This document shows, one piece after another, positions 21,504 through 32,550 of a DNA stretch of 64,000 nt. The notes beneath the pieces were generated by a model. The model was not told the DNA's origin, did not search any database, and saw only the letters and a list, made by a program, of their open reading frames with translations. The stretch comes from Codonopsis lanceolata (lineage: Eukaryota > Streptophyta > Magnoliopsida > Asterales > Campanulaceae): assembly GCA_013146195.2 (NCBI GenBank), contig CM028382.1, positions 117,565,023 through 117,629,022 on the forward strand. The letters run 5' to 3'. Made by a program: the position numbers and the translations under genes. Within the stretch, counting starts at the first letter, position 1. Each line of letters begins with the position of its first letter.

Positions 21504-23240
21504 ATGGTCGCACGTATTCCTATGGCTTTGGAAATTGAAGTTTACGAGAATGCCCTGGATTTTTGGATCCTTTCCTTGCGATCTGACGAGAGGGACTGGT
21601 TTGATCATCTTTTTGGGTTCAGGTGCCTACTGTCCTGGCAGAATGTCATTATAAATTGGGACATGTTGAGGGGAGCCACTAGGTTTTGGTCTCCTCAGGA
21701 CCACTTATTTAACTTTGGCATGAATGAGATGTGTCCTACTTTTGAGGAGTTCTACGCGATGTTGGGGGTGGCACCTACTCGTCATATCGTAGTGCTTGCC
21801 TACAGAAGGCGTCCATATATGGCTATCCGGGAGCTTTTTAACTCTACCCGCAGTGCTACTCCAGGATTCTTCAATGGGGAAACTTTTAATTTAATGGTTC
21901 TTCCTGGAGCCTTCACAGAATACAGGGAAGACGATGTAGACTATTTGCGGCGTAGGCTGACAACGCTCTTTTTCTGTTTGGTAGGGAGATACTTGATAGT
22001 ATGTCTACCCGGATTTGTCGATGCGCGGGTCGTTGACCTGGCATTATAGGCTCAGGATCGCCGGCTAAACATTGTCCCGGTGATTTTGGCGGAGACCTTC
22101 AGCGCTGGCGCTTTTGCTTGCGGTGATGAATGTTCCCTCACCTAGGTAGCCCCATTTGGTTCATATGTGGCTAGAAGAGCATTTCCTCGCAGGTTCGAGG
22201 CTCCCGTGCGCCACATGGAGCTCGGGCATTTTCCTGACCCATCACTTTACATGCGGGCATCACGAGATTGATGGCATGGGGTCATTCGATCGAGATTGAT
22301 TGATCACTTTTATCGCCGGGGCTCGATGGAGTCAAGTAGTCATGTTGGGTCTTCATCGGACTTCTTTTTATCAACCGGATTGGGAGATCATTAGATGAGT
22401 ATAGTCAAGTAGTCATGTTGGGTCTTCATCGGACTTCTTTTTATCGGCCAGGATCTTTGCGGCAATCGGAAGAAGCAAGTGATCAGGACACCACTCGTCC
22501 TATATATACATGGGATTGGAGCTTACGGACGAGGGCTTGGGTCCCGCTATTCGGGCATGTGGCTCGAGATTCGAGAGGAATTTGGAGGTAGCATATCCAT
22601 ATTCGACTATATGCTTCCCTTGGGTATTTGGCATGGATCATGGTGGCGAGGGCTCCCGCACTATCCGGCGTGGTGAGACACTTCTTTGGTCGCCATATAA
22701 CTAACGAGTGGATGCTCGCTGATGGAAGTAGGCGAGACATTGATAGCTTCGGGGTTAGTTGTTCCTCGGGCCCGAGGCGAAATTGAGCAGGTACATGGCC
22801 TTAATACTCGGGCGCCCCCTGGGCCGGATCTTGCGGGTCCCAGCAATACATCCCGCAGATTGAGTAATGTCAGTCGGCAGCATAACCCATGGGAACAAGA
22901 AGTAGCTGCTCCTCCTCCCCAGACTGGTTGGGGTACAGCTCTGAGAGTTGGCGATCATGAGCCTCCGCGGCTGAGAATGGCAAGCAGGAAGGACAATCCA
23001 TAGGAACAAGAGATAGTTGTTCCTCCTCCCCCACCTGTATGGGGTACTGGTTTCAGAAATGATGGAGCTGGTCCGAGCAACACGGCTGTTCAGGAGAATG
23101 GGGATGCCGACGATGAAGAGGGAGACATGTCCGGTGGTTCTCATGCTGATGAGTCTAGGGCTTCTTCTGTGCCTCGCAGAAGGAGTATATGGGCCCGACT
23201 CGGTGGACGCCGCAGGCACTGATAGACCGCTCGGGGGCTA
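21504..23240 (+). pseudogene. DUF7745/PMD-like gene, second antisense cargo gene of the Tat element
   Basis: An ATG at 21504 opens a 181-codon frame with RFWSPQDHLFNFGMNEMCPT, FEEFYAMLGV and LTTLFFCLVGRYL, which fits the DUF7745-type domain of proteins found in plant retroelements. The frame continues beyond TAG codons at 22047-22049 and about 22142-22144 with recognisable domain sequence (NIVPVILAETFSAG), so these are damage and not the true end. The 3' part (22722-23240) encodes two similar Pro-rich units (each near PPPQTGW / PPPPVWG), an acidic linker (DADDEEGD) and a basic tail (RRRSIWARLGGRRRH). It is on the opposite strand to pol and converges on the integrase end. Its role is unknown. 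Confidence 0.65.
22330..22444. repeat. Short tandem duplication of about 43 bp
   Basis: The phrase starting agtcaagtagtcatgttggg is present at 22330 and again at 22402, about 43 bp identical, with a 29-bp spacer. It breaks the reading frame of the surrounding DUF7745-like gene. Confidence 0.8.
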
Positions 23241-23684
23241 AGGCTGTAAGAAAAGGAATTGTTTCTAGGACAACAAAAGGGGGTACAGGCAATATATATA
23301 GATATGTACAATGCAATTAATGTATAATATAGATGTCTTAGTAAATATTCCTAAGTTGCACCTTAGGACCTGTAAAATTATATTTTAGTGTTTTAATATG
23401 AGCTTTTTGTCGTGGTTTTTCTCTTCTGTCAGTCAAGCCTCTGATATACTGAAGACTGGAGGTGGTATGCTGAGGACTTCAAATAATGCCTTCCCTCTCC
23501 TTTTTACCTCCTTATTAATTTTTTTCTTTTTTATTATTTTTTATTTTATTTTTTTTGTGCTCTAATTTTTGCCTAGGCCGCCTTTTCGGGTTTTCAACCT
23601 AGCGAGCCCTTATTTCTCCTTTTTATTATTTTTTATTGTTTTTTTATATGCCCTAACTTTTGCCTAGGCCGCCCTTTCGGGTTT

Positions 23685-24960
23685 TCACCTAAGCGAGCAT
23701 TTGGATAGAGGGCATAGTACCTTTGAGTTTGTCGAGGTTGAAGGGCTGGACAAGATCTTCCCATCCTGGTTTGTGAGAAGCACGACACCTCCTGATCGGA
23801 TCTCCTTAACAATGTATGGTCCCATCCAGGGAGACTTCCATTTTCCCCTAGTATCAACGTAACTAGGGGGTTTTTCTCGAAGCACGAGGTCTCCAACTTG
23901 GATATCGCGGCCTTTGACTTTTTATTGAAAGCTCGGGCGATGCGCCTTTGATATGCCCGGGTATGCTCCAAGGCTAACAGGCGTCGTTCGTCAATTAGGG
24001 CCAATTCTTCGTATCGCCCTTTGATCCAGTCAACTTCTGCTATATCAGCTTCCATCATCACTCTTAATGATGGAATTTCCACTTCTACTGGTAGTACCGC
24101 CTCCATGCCATATGCCAGAGAGTAAGGGGTAGCCCCAGTGGGTGTGCGGACTGAAGTACGATAGCCCCAGAGGGCTAGTGGCAATTTTTCTGGCCAGTCT
24201 CTTCCTGTGTCAGCCATTTTTCTGATGATATTTTCAAGTGTTTTATTGGCTGCTTCAACGGCACCATTGGCTTGTGGTCGATAGGGGGAGGATTTGTGTC
24301 TTTGGATCTTGAACTCGTCGAGTAGACGATTCACGTCCCCTTCAAAATGTGAGCCGTTGTCGGAGATTATCTCGAAAGGTACCCCATAACGGTATATAAT
24401 ATTGGCCCGGATGAACTCGGACACCTTTCGGGCATTCAGGATCTTGTAGGAAGAGGCTTCCACCCACTTTGTAAAGTAATCGACGGCTACCAGGACGTAT
24501 TCATGGCCATTGGATCCCTTCGGGTGAATTTGGCCTATGACGTCGATTCCCCACGTTGAGAAAGGCCAGGGGGCTGTGGAGTTGTATAAGACGTGTGGGG
24601 GCACATGCTGTAGATTGGCAAAGCGTTGACATTTGTCGCAATGTCGCACCCACCGGATACAATCAGTTTCGAGCGTACTCCAATAGTACCCCTGTCGGAT
24701 GATTTTCTTAGATAGCATATGGCCATTCATGTGGGGCCCGCAGGTACCACCGTGTAGTTGATCCATAATTTGCTCAGCTTTGTCCTGATTGACACATAGT
24801 AAGTTGAGGTCTTGATAATGCCTCTTATACAGGCTGCCACCGCTGAGCACGAATTGGGAGGCCCACCTTCGCAAGGAGACTCTTCCTCTTTTGTCTAAGC
24901 CAGGAGGATAGAGACCTTTCTGGAGCAGATTTAAGATGTCGTACGGGGCTCATGATGCGC
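23685..24960 (-). pseudogene. Integrase of the Tat element
   Basis: Integrase joins retroelement DNA to the chromosome. The minus-strand frame 24874-23633 shows the HHCC zinc site (H of LHGG, H of MNGH, then CDKC) and the DDE core: Asp in WGIDVIG, Asp in ISDNGSHF and Glu in NGAVEAANK, followed by the WPEKLPLALWGYRTSVRTPT stretch typical of Ty3/gypsy. The core is uninterrupted. A 1-bp frameshift near 23925 moves the C-terminal domain (VGDLVLREKPPS, then GPYIVKEIRSGGVVLL) to another frame, and a second near 23745 alters the very end. A TGA at about 24950 lies at the N-terminal side. Confidence 0.9.
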
Positions 24961-25059
24961 CGGGGGTGCATTGATTTTGAAAGAGTATCTTGGGAGTGAC
25001 CTTCTTCCCGACTATAAATGGTTGAACATTAGCTTTTGTGGGAATCTGGACTAGTGATG

Positions 25060-25565
25060 CCAGAGTGGCCAGGTAATCAGCGAATTGATTCCTATCTCGT
25101 GGCAGATAATGAAACTAGATAGAACCAAATCGGGCGGCAACTGTTGTTAACTTGGCATGATAGAGCTGCAGCCGAGGATCCTGGGTCTTCCATCTTCCTT
25201 CGATTTAATTTATGATTAAAGCCGAGTCTCCATAGACTTCGAGATCGTTAGCTCCCCTTTAGAGAGCTTCTTCTAGGCCAACAATACAGACTTCATATTC
25301 CGCCATATTATTTGAACATTCGAACTCCAACCTTATAGCCAGCGGAGTATGAGAGTCAACCGGATTGATTAACAAGATTACTATGCCAAAGCCTCTTTTG
25401 TTTGCGGCTCCGTCAAAGAACATCTGCGAACAGGTGTCATGGTCAGTGATTTCCAGGACACCTTCATTTGGGAAATCAGGCTCAGTTGCATTTTCGGCCT
25501 TCAAAGGTAGATCGGCTAAGTGGTCTGCAATGGCGCTCCCTTTGATAGACTTGAGAATGACATAA
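25060..25565 (-). pseudogene. Second (archaeal-type) RNase H of the Tat element
   Basis: The minus-strand frame reads MFFDGAANKRGFGIVIL, FECSNNMAEYEVCIVGLEEA and LEVYGDSALIIN, the pattern of the extra RNase H domain (catalytic Asp in FDGA, Glu in AEYE, Asp in GDS) that Tat-lineage elements carry between RNase H and integrase. Stops TAA after LEEAL, TAA after ALIIN and TAG after GSI interrupt it, so it is inactive. Its presence is the strongest marker for the Tat lineage. Confidence 0.85.
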
Positions 25566-25610
25566 GTTGTGTCAAACTCATTGAGAAGAAAGGACCACTT
25601 GGCCAGTCGG

Positions 25611-26910
25611 CTAGACAGTAATGGTTAACCGAAAGATGTACTTGATAGGGTCCATTCTGGATATGAGTTTGATGGACCTTTCTTGGAGATAGGTTTTGAG
25701 CCTCTGAGTGGCCCAGACTAGGCCGGTGCAGCTTTTCTCCAACGCTGGATAATTTAGCTCGTTTCCTTGTAGCTTCCTACTTATGAAGTATATGGCATTT
25801 TCAATGTAGGAATCTTCTTTCTCTTGGGCGAGCATAGCCCCTACTGATGTGTCTGTGATGGTTAAGTATATGAGGAGAGGTTTATGTGTATGGGGTGGAG
25901 CTAGCACAGGGGGATTGGTAAGGTATGCTTTTATTTTATCGAAGGCTAACTGGCACTTTGCGTCTCAGACTTGGTCGGTATTCTTTTTTAGGAGTTTAAA
26001 GAGGGGCTCACATGTGGTGGTCGGTCTGATGAAAGCGGTGATGTCGCAACCGCCTAGGAAGCCTTTGACTTCGATTGGAGTTTTTGGTTGTGGCATTTCT
26101 AGGATGGCTTTGATCTTGGTTGGCTCGATCTCGATACCTTGCTCAGCTACTAAGAAACCCCGGAACTTTGCCTTTGGTAACCCCAAATGTGCATTTGGTG
26201 GGGTTAAGCTTCATCTAGTGCTTTCTTAATCTTTCAAAGAACTTCCGAAGATCTTTGATGTGAGCACCGTTGGCGTCGCTGGAATGCACTATCATGTCAT
26301 CAATATAGACCTCCATTTATTTATGGATCATGTCGTGGAAGAGGGTAGTGGCGGCCCTCTGGTAAGTGGCTCCGGCATTCTTCAATCCAAATGACATGAC
26401 AGTATAACAATAAGTCCCCTAGGGAGTAGTGAATGAAGTCTTCTCCTGGTCTTCTGCTGCCATTTTGATTTGATTATAGCCCAGCATGCCGTCGACGAAA
26501 GATCGGACTTTGTGAGCTGCGACAACATCTACCACAATATCAATGTTGGGAAGGGGGAAGTCATCTTTGGGCGACGCTTTGTTGAGGTCGCAGAAGTCTA
26601 CACAGATTCTAACTTTCCCGTTGGGCTTGGGAACGGTTACTATATTGGACAGCCAGGTCGTGTATTCAACTACCCGAATGAAGTTGACGCGCAGCTGTTT
26701 CATGATTTCTTCTTTGACTTGTAGTGACCATTCTGGCTTAATGTGTCAGAGCTTCTGTTTGACTGGGCGAGCATCCGGATATGTGGGAATTCGGTGTTCG
26801 ACTATAGCTGGATCCAGGCCGGGCATATCTTCGTAGGACCAGGTAAATATGTCTGCGAACTCTTTGAGGAGATCAATGAGTGCCTTTCTTTCTGGACCTT
26901 GGAGGTAAGT
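25611..26910 (-). pseudogene. Reverse transcriptase and RNase H of the Tat element
   Basis: The frame shows KEFADIFTWSYEDMPGLDP, then FIRVVEYTTWLSNIVTVPKP, VRICVDFCDLNKASPKDDFP and the catalytic YIDDM motif near 26300, followed by the RNase H connection and RNase H-like part (KPLLIYLTITDTSVGAMLAQ, YFISRKLQGNELNYPALEK). Stops interrupt the frame at 26746-26748, at 26419-26421, just before YIDDM and after RLRKH. A 1-bp frameshift near 26170 shifts the frame in KGKFRGFLV. No protease domain (DTG/DSG) is visible between gag and RT. Confidence 0.88.
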
Positions 26911-27389
26911 AGATAATTTTTATCTTTTGAGTCCATTTTATTAAACGACTCATTATCATAATTATTATTATTTAATGTGTCTTTTAAAGTAGGTGCAACT
27001 AAGGAATAATCAAAGACATTTATATTATTATTAAAAGCATACTGTACAGGGGTTATTACATTGTTAAGGACCTAGGGTTTGAGATCCTCAACTTTAGGTA
27101 GCGGATTGGTAGATGACCAATCTGTAAAGCTAGGGAGAGGAGTGGGGATGGTATATCCAAAGCGGTCTACCAGGTCTGCGGGTGTCAGGAGCGGACCGGT
27201 CGTGGTGTACCAATTTTGCAGAGGCTTATAAAAATAGACTCAAACTCAGCATGGAGCTTTTCATAATCAGTGCCTCTGTCTATCATGCCAAGAAAACTGT
27301 CCCCTCTGAACACTTATTGGAAACTCCTTTTTTGATCAACATATTTTACAGCACCTTTATTCATGGTTAATTAGGCTAACTTGCTTCTC

Positions 27390-28325
27390 TTAGACCTCCT
27401 TGGCTTGACTTGTTTCAAAGATTTTTGTACCCGCCACCGTGATTTCCTTGTTGTCGATAAGGTCCTGAATTGCGTCTCTGAGCATGTAGCACTGATCGGT
27501 AAGATGACCGTTGCATCGATGATACTCATAAAACTGGGCATGGTTCCAGTTAATGGGTAACGGTTTGGGTGGACGATAATTATCCATGGGCTTTAGTATA
27601 CCATGGGCACACAACGTTTGGAGTATTTCGGATCTTGGGGCGGGCAAGTCATCGTAATGTCTTTCTTTTCGACTCCTTGGCTTTGATATATGGCTAGATC
27701 GGGTTTTGGTCAGGCAACTGAGCGGGGTTTTCTTTTTTTGATATAGTTGCAATGAAATTGGCTTGACTGGGCCTTGGCCCAGTAGGGATTCTTTTTCTGG
27801 TATGCAAATAATTCTTTTTAAATTCCCCGGGGTCATGTGGAAATAGGTATCTGAAGGATCAAAAGGGGAATGATTCTCTTGGTCGTAATAATATGCATTC
27901 AGGTGGGGAGGATCAAGGCTGATTTCTGGAGGATATGAGTTAGAGCTATGGGCATTAGAAATCATGTCTCCTTGGGCAAGGAGGTCATCACCGGGTTGGT
28001 AGCTGGCATTTGATGGTTTTTTGGAGGCTTGGAAAAGGATATTTTCTGTGGTATCAGGGGAGTTTACTTCAGGAGAGTGGGAAATATTAGGAACATATTC
28101 TGGAATTTTGGCTTTTTGCGAGAAAGTGGCAAGAGTTTATGAAAAACTGGCTAAAAGGTCATTTACCACCAGATCCAATATACTTTTTGCGTGGGCATCC
28201 AATTCTTTTCTTAGCCAAGCCTCAAGCCCAAGAGGAGGTGCATACAAAGGAGTTTCTTTTTCTGGTTCCCAGTTGTTCCAGTTGTCGTTAGCCCCTGTCA
28301 TAGCTTGTTTATTCTTTGCTGCCAT
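27390..28325 (-). pseudogene. Shortened gag of the Tat element
   Basis: An ATG at 28325 opens MAAKNKQAMTGANDNWNN and continues in one frame to 27390, interrupted once by TAA at 28137-28139. The C-terminal part YHRCNGHLTDQCYMLRDAIQ fits the zinc-knuckle-like C..H.C.GH.T..C motif of Tat gag, but the first Cys is Tyr. At about 310 codons it is much shorter than usual Tat gag (500-700 aa), and the Retrotrans_gag core (with its WW-containing helix region) is not found, which suggests an internal deletion. Confidence 0.7.
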
Positions 28326-28829
28326 ATTGCTCGGATCGTATGATTACGCCCTCTCTCCGATACTCTACGATCGATTTATGCACTACTTTCCCGTATCAAC
28401 CGGCCAGTACAATCCCTGCCTTTCCAAATTCGGGCCAGGTTTCTGAGGAAAATGGGGTTTTGAGGTATCAGAAGGCTGGTTGGAGGCTCTCTGGGCTTGG
28501 AGTACAGCGTGCCTTTTATTAGTATATTTATTATTATTTATTATGTTTTTTTTAACCTACAATTGACCGGATAAGCACCCGCTTTATTTTGATCTCGGGA
28601 CTTTTCTGGGCAGTGAATTCTTTCTCCAGTATAGGACCAACGTATTCCACACCTTTCGACTCCCAGATCGATCGGTCCCGAAGGGCCTATACTCTTTCGA
28701 GGATCCACCATCCGAAATGGTCTAGGTCGAGCATCTGAGAATTATAAATCAGCCCCTGTTTGTTATATATATATATATATATATTTTTTTTTTTGTGCGC
28801 ACTTTATTATTATTATTTTTTACTTGCGC

Positions 28830-28883
<54 letters not shown>

Positions 28884-28887
28884 TTTT

Positions 28888-28918
<31 letters not shown>

Positions 28919-29712
28919 TTTTTTGATCTTTTTTTTTTTGACAGGGGCTGGCTCATAACCCAGAGCTGCAAAAACCGGTCGGTCTATGAAGTGTCCTGAG
29001 AAACTATATGCATTCTAGCGTTGACTTATGCAGGGGGTAGACTAGCCATGGTGTAGGGTAATAGTTCGGAATATACCTATATGCGTGCACGTGTGTGCGA
29101 TATCTAGAAAGCAATAAAGTCGTTATTTTTTTTACAGATATATGAACAGAAAAATAAAACAAACATGGCATGTCTTGCTGTTATGTGTGGATTTTCTCGG
29201 CTTTTTATCTTGAGCGCAAGCACAACACATTAAGAAATAGAAAGAAAAGCGGGGAAACTATCTATCCCTATTAATTACAAATTTTGGTCCTATGTCCCCA
29301 AAATAAAATGACATAATGAATGCAAATATGTACAAATGTACAGAATGATAGAAAAATGAAAAATGAACAGAAAGAAATAATAATACAGGGCCGGAAATAA
29401 AGCAATAATTAAAATAAAGCCCCGGCTCTTTCATTGTGCTGCCCGGAATTTTTTTGTTGTTTTTTTATTATATATATATAACTTTTTTTTTGATTTTTTT
29501 TATAATATTCTTAAATACACTTGTAACAGTTATCGGAACGAAACTGCTGCAAGATGGAGGATCATATCCACAAATATAGGCACGGATGTATAAGAACGCA
29601 ATATTCAAATGCATAAATTAATATAACAAGCATACTTTAGCCAAAAACAAATAAAAACAAAAAAGTTTTATTTTATGAGTCTAGCCCTCCATTTTATTTA
29701 AAATAAAACAAC
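28326..29712 (-). other. 5' leader of the Tat element
   Basis: No coding sequence is supported. It contains (TA)n at 28763-28783 and 28833-28873 and a TTTA run at 28880-28922. Ogre elements may carry an extra ORF here; none is seen. Confidence 0.5.
28833..28922. repeat. (TA)n and (TTTA)n microsatellites
   Basis: About 20 TA units are followed by a T run and about nine TTTA units. Confidence 0.95.
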
Positions 29713-29730
29713 TCCCCAACAGAGTCGCCA
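29713..29730 (-). promoter_or_regulatory. tRNA primer-binding site of the Tat element
   Basis: One base inside the 5' LTR, the minus strand reads TGGCGACTCTGTTGGGGA. It starts with the TGG that pairs with the CCA end of a tRNA. From memory, Ogre elements use tRNA-Arg and have a similar site; the exact tRNA needs a match to the tRNA set of the species. Confidence 0.75.
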
Positions 29731-29731
29731 C

Positions 29732-31576
29732 TGTGAGGTTCCCGGGGTGCGCCCGTGCCCCGCACGCCCTTGGTTAGGGGTGCGCGTACGTGCAGATGCG
29801 GGACACCACTGCTCTCGTTCCGCCCTCCCTTGTTTAGGGGAAGACGAAATCAAAAGTGTTTGAGGAGTGTTGTCTTATGTTAGCGCGTTGGAATGCGCCT
29901 CAGTTGCCTTTAGTGGATTTTTTTATCCAATATGTGAACTTATGGTTTCCCGCATCAAATTATCTTTTTTTAGGGGATACTAGGATATGGGAATGCATTA
30001 CCCTTTCATTTCCCTTTTCCCTTTTTTAGGAGAAAATGAAAAAGTGCAAAAAAAGATATTGCGACGCCCCCATTATGGATTTTATTAAAAATAACCTTAT
30101 GGCCCGTTTCGGATCACTATGGGAGCTATGGGTTTCCCGCATCAAGTTATCCCTTGTTTAGGAGATATCAGGATATGAGAATACATCACCCTTCCATTCT
30201 CATTCTCCCTTTTTTAGGGGAGAACGGAAAAGTGCAAAGAAGGAGTGTTGCGAGGCCCCACTGGATCCAAAAAGTTTAGAGTCGCCATCTTTATTTTAAG
30301 GCAAAAATAAAGCAAAACCAGAAAAAGAAAAATAAACCAGAGAAAAAGAAACGGGTTCGGAGGCTAAGTTACGAGTTAGGAAGGTGCTAGGCACCCAACT
30401 CGCCCTTTCGGTCTCAAAAGTGGTTTTTGGCTGAAGTATGCTTATTGTTATATTTATTTAGCAAATAAATAAAGCATTAAAAGACAGTAAATTAAAACAA
30501 ATACATCCGTGGCTACATTATTTACGGACTTGCAGCCATTTCCTTATAATAATTACAAATGTATTTAAAAATATTTGACCATTATAACGGCTCTTTTACA
30601 TAATATCTTATATTCTAATCCGGGCAGCACAACAGCTTATATTGACTACATTGTGTCGGATTTAAATAACAACTTTAAAATAAGAAATAAATAAATTGAC
30701 AAGTAAATAAATAAAATAAAATAAACGCCCTTAAAGGCATTTACCTTTTAGAGCGGTAGTGTGCTCGTTCTGTCCTTCAGGGAGAGGGAGTCTTTTTTGT
30801 TGTTTGTTGTTTTGATTTGGGCAGAGTGACTGCTTATTTTGAAAGGTTTTGGCTCGTCTACTCGGGCAGAGTGACGGCTTATTTGGGTAGGTTTTGGCCT
30901 TTTTGGTTAGGCGGAATAACGCCTTAGTTTTTGTGTTTTTCAGCCCATTACTCGGGCAGAGTAATGGCTTACTTTGGGATTTTTGGGCCGGGGAAGTGAG
31001 GTGGATACCTAACTACTAGGCTAGGGATCACTTATAACCGGTGAATTTTTATTGTGGTGGAGTTTGGACGGGGTTTTGAGACTTTTAGTGGGCTACACTC
31101 ACCTATCTCGCACCTCTCGCTAATATTTTTCTCTCGGCGTCGAAGTAACGCAGAGAGAGAGAGAGAGAGAGCTTCGTTGATCGATTTTCTGAACACCGGA
31201 GAAGGGAGCCCATCACCTTTATTTATAGGTGGGACGAGGGAGTCATCGGACATTTCTTGATTTCTTCAGCCGCTGCCTTCGATTGTACAACGGGCTTCAC
31301 CAATTGCACAATGCGTTAAGCCTAAGGCCTACTGTTCACCTTCTGGCGCCGACATATGGGTCCTTTGGCGCGGCGCCAAGAGCCCTTTTAGGCCGCGCCA
31401 AGGCACTATTCCACTTTCATTTTTTGCACTTTCACCCCTCGCAATTCACTGTTTTGCGCATCCTGCTTTGCCTTTCGCATTTTTGACTCCTGTAACTTGA
31501 CATTTGTAAGTTTGAACAGTTCTTGATATCATATGTGAGAGTCACATACCAGGGGTATAAAATTGGGGTGTCTATA
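29732..31576 (-). repeat. 5' LTR of the Tat element
   Basis: It matches the LTR at 12817-14675 along its length. The minus-strand TATA-like CCTATAAATAAAGG is at about 31212-31226. The outer end reads TCTATA where the partner has TCTACA. It includes the same internal 190-bp duplication and a (GA)n run near 31152. Confidence 0.85.
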
Positions 31577-32550
31577 CCATGGAGATATTTTCTTTCCATT
31601 ATTGGTGGCATTTTATTCTCTTTTTCGCTAATGCTATAATGCAGCTTATTTGACAATAAATGCAAATGATGGATGCATATATCATTTTATTTTATGCAAA
31701 TGCAATTCCTAAAAATTTATGGGATGCTTGCTACATATGATGCATGTGTATATTTCATTTTATCATGCATGCGAAAATACAAAATGTGTATATACTTTTA
31801 AATGCAAAACATACACTTTTATGATGCCTAAAAATGCCAAAATACACATTTGGATGCAAGAAGATGCATTTTTTCTCTTTTTTTTTTCTAAAAAAACTTT
31901 AAATGCACGAATGCACCTTTGTCTTTGTGATGATGTCAATAATGCAATTAAAATTTTCTAATGAAACACATATATGTTTTTTTTTCTATTTTTTTATTTC
32001 TTTTTTTAATTATTTTTTCCCCTTTTTTACAATGATGATTGATATATATATCGTTGTAGCTCGTGTCGCTAGAGCATTTCTATTTTTCTTTTTAGGGATG
32101 TTGCTCTTTGCCAATTCATCCACCTCTTTGAGAGTCTCCCTCCTAGGCTGCCTTCGGGAACTGGACCGCGTGATTGACTATGACTGGGGGCAGGCGGGCC
32201 TGGCTGAACTTTATGCCTCCATGGACAGGGCGAGCCGAAATGAATCACCGGTTATGACTGGCTTTGCTCCTGCTTGGGAGGTACATTTCTTTTCTCCCCA
32301 CTTTCAATTTTTCTGTCAGCATTTTATATATATATGAATTTTTTATCTTTTTTTTTTTTGCTGATTTTTGCTCCTTCTCTCTTTTTTTTTTCTTCAAGTG
32401 TGGGCTTACTTTGTCTTTGATTTTACACCAAGCCCACTACGCAGCAGCGTTTACAAACCACCTTATTTGGCTAAGTTTGTAAACGCAAACCGGAAGAAGA
32501 AGAAGGATAGGGACGACCATTTTCTGGAACGACTTGGGTTGCGTGACAGG
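31577..32550 (+). pseudogene. Second copy of the PMD gene, part 1
   Basis: From 31577 the sequence follows the intron and exons of the first PMD gene from about 17990 on. An exon at about 32060-32280 reads RAFLFFFLGMLLFANSSTSL and DWGQAGLAELYASMDRASRN, closely similar to the first copy, and ends at a GTACAT donor. A second exon from about 32400 (VWAYFVFDFTPSPLRSSVYK, then FVNANRKKKKDRDDHFLE) runs to 32550, where it is cut by a solo LTR and resumes at 34678. Being in the same orientation as copy 1 and outside the first Tat element, it must be from another Tat copy. Confidence 0.75.

Larger units (their letters stand above)
12817..31576 (-). mobile_element. Ty3/gypsy LTR retrotransposon, Tat/Ogre type, about 18.8 kb, decayed
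   Basis: Paired LTRs of about 1.85 kb (12817-14675 and 29732-31576) enclose minus-strand gag, RT, RNase H, a second archaeal-type RNase H and integrase, in the order typical of Ty3/gypsy. The second RNase H, the large size and the TGTAGACACCCC LTR start point to the Tat lineage (Ogre/Retand group). A primer-binding site lies directly inside the right LTR. Candidate target duplications ACCGT (12812-12816) and ACCAT (31576-31580) differ by one base. Between integrase and the 3' LTR lie two antisense PMD-type genes, and a foreign solo LTR sits in one intron. Many stops and frameshifts show the element is dead. LTR divergence (roughly 7-10% by eye) suggests an old insertion. Confidence 0.85.

Noticed and set aside
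31903..32337. 144-codon frame taken as a whole gene
   Set aside because: Only its 3' half is PMD exon; the 5' part is T-rich intron read through.
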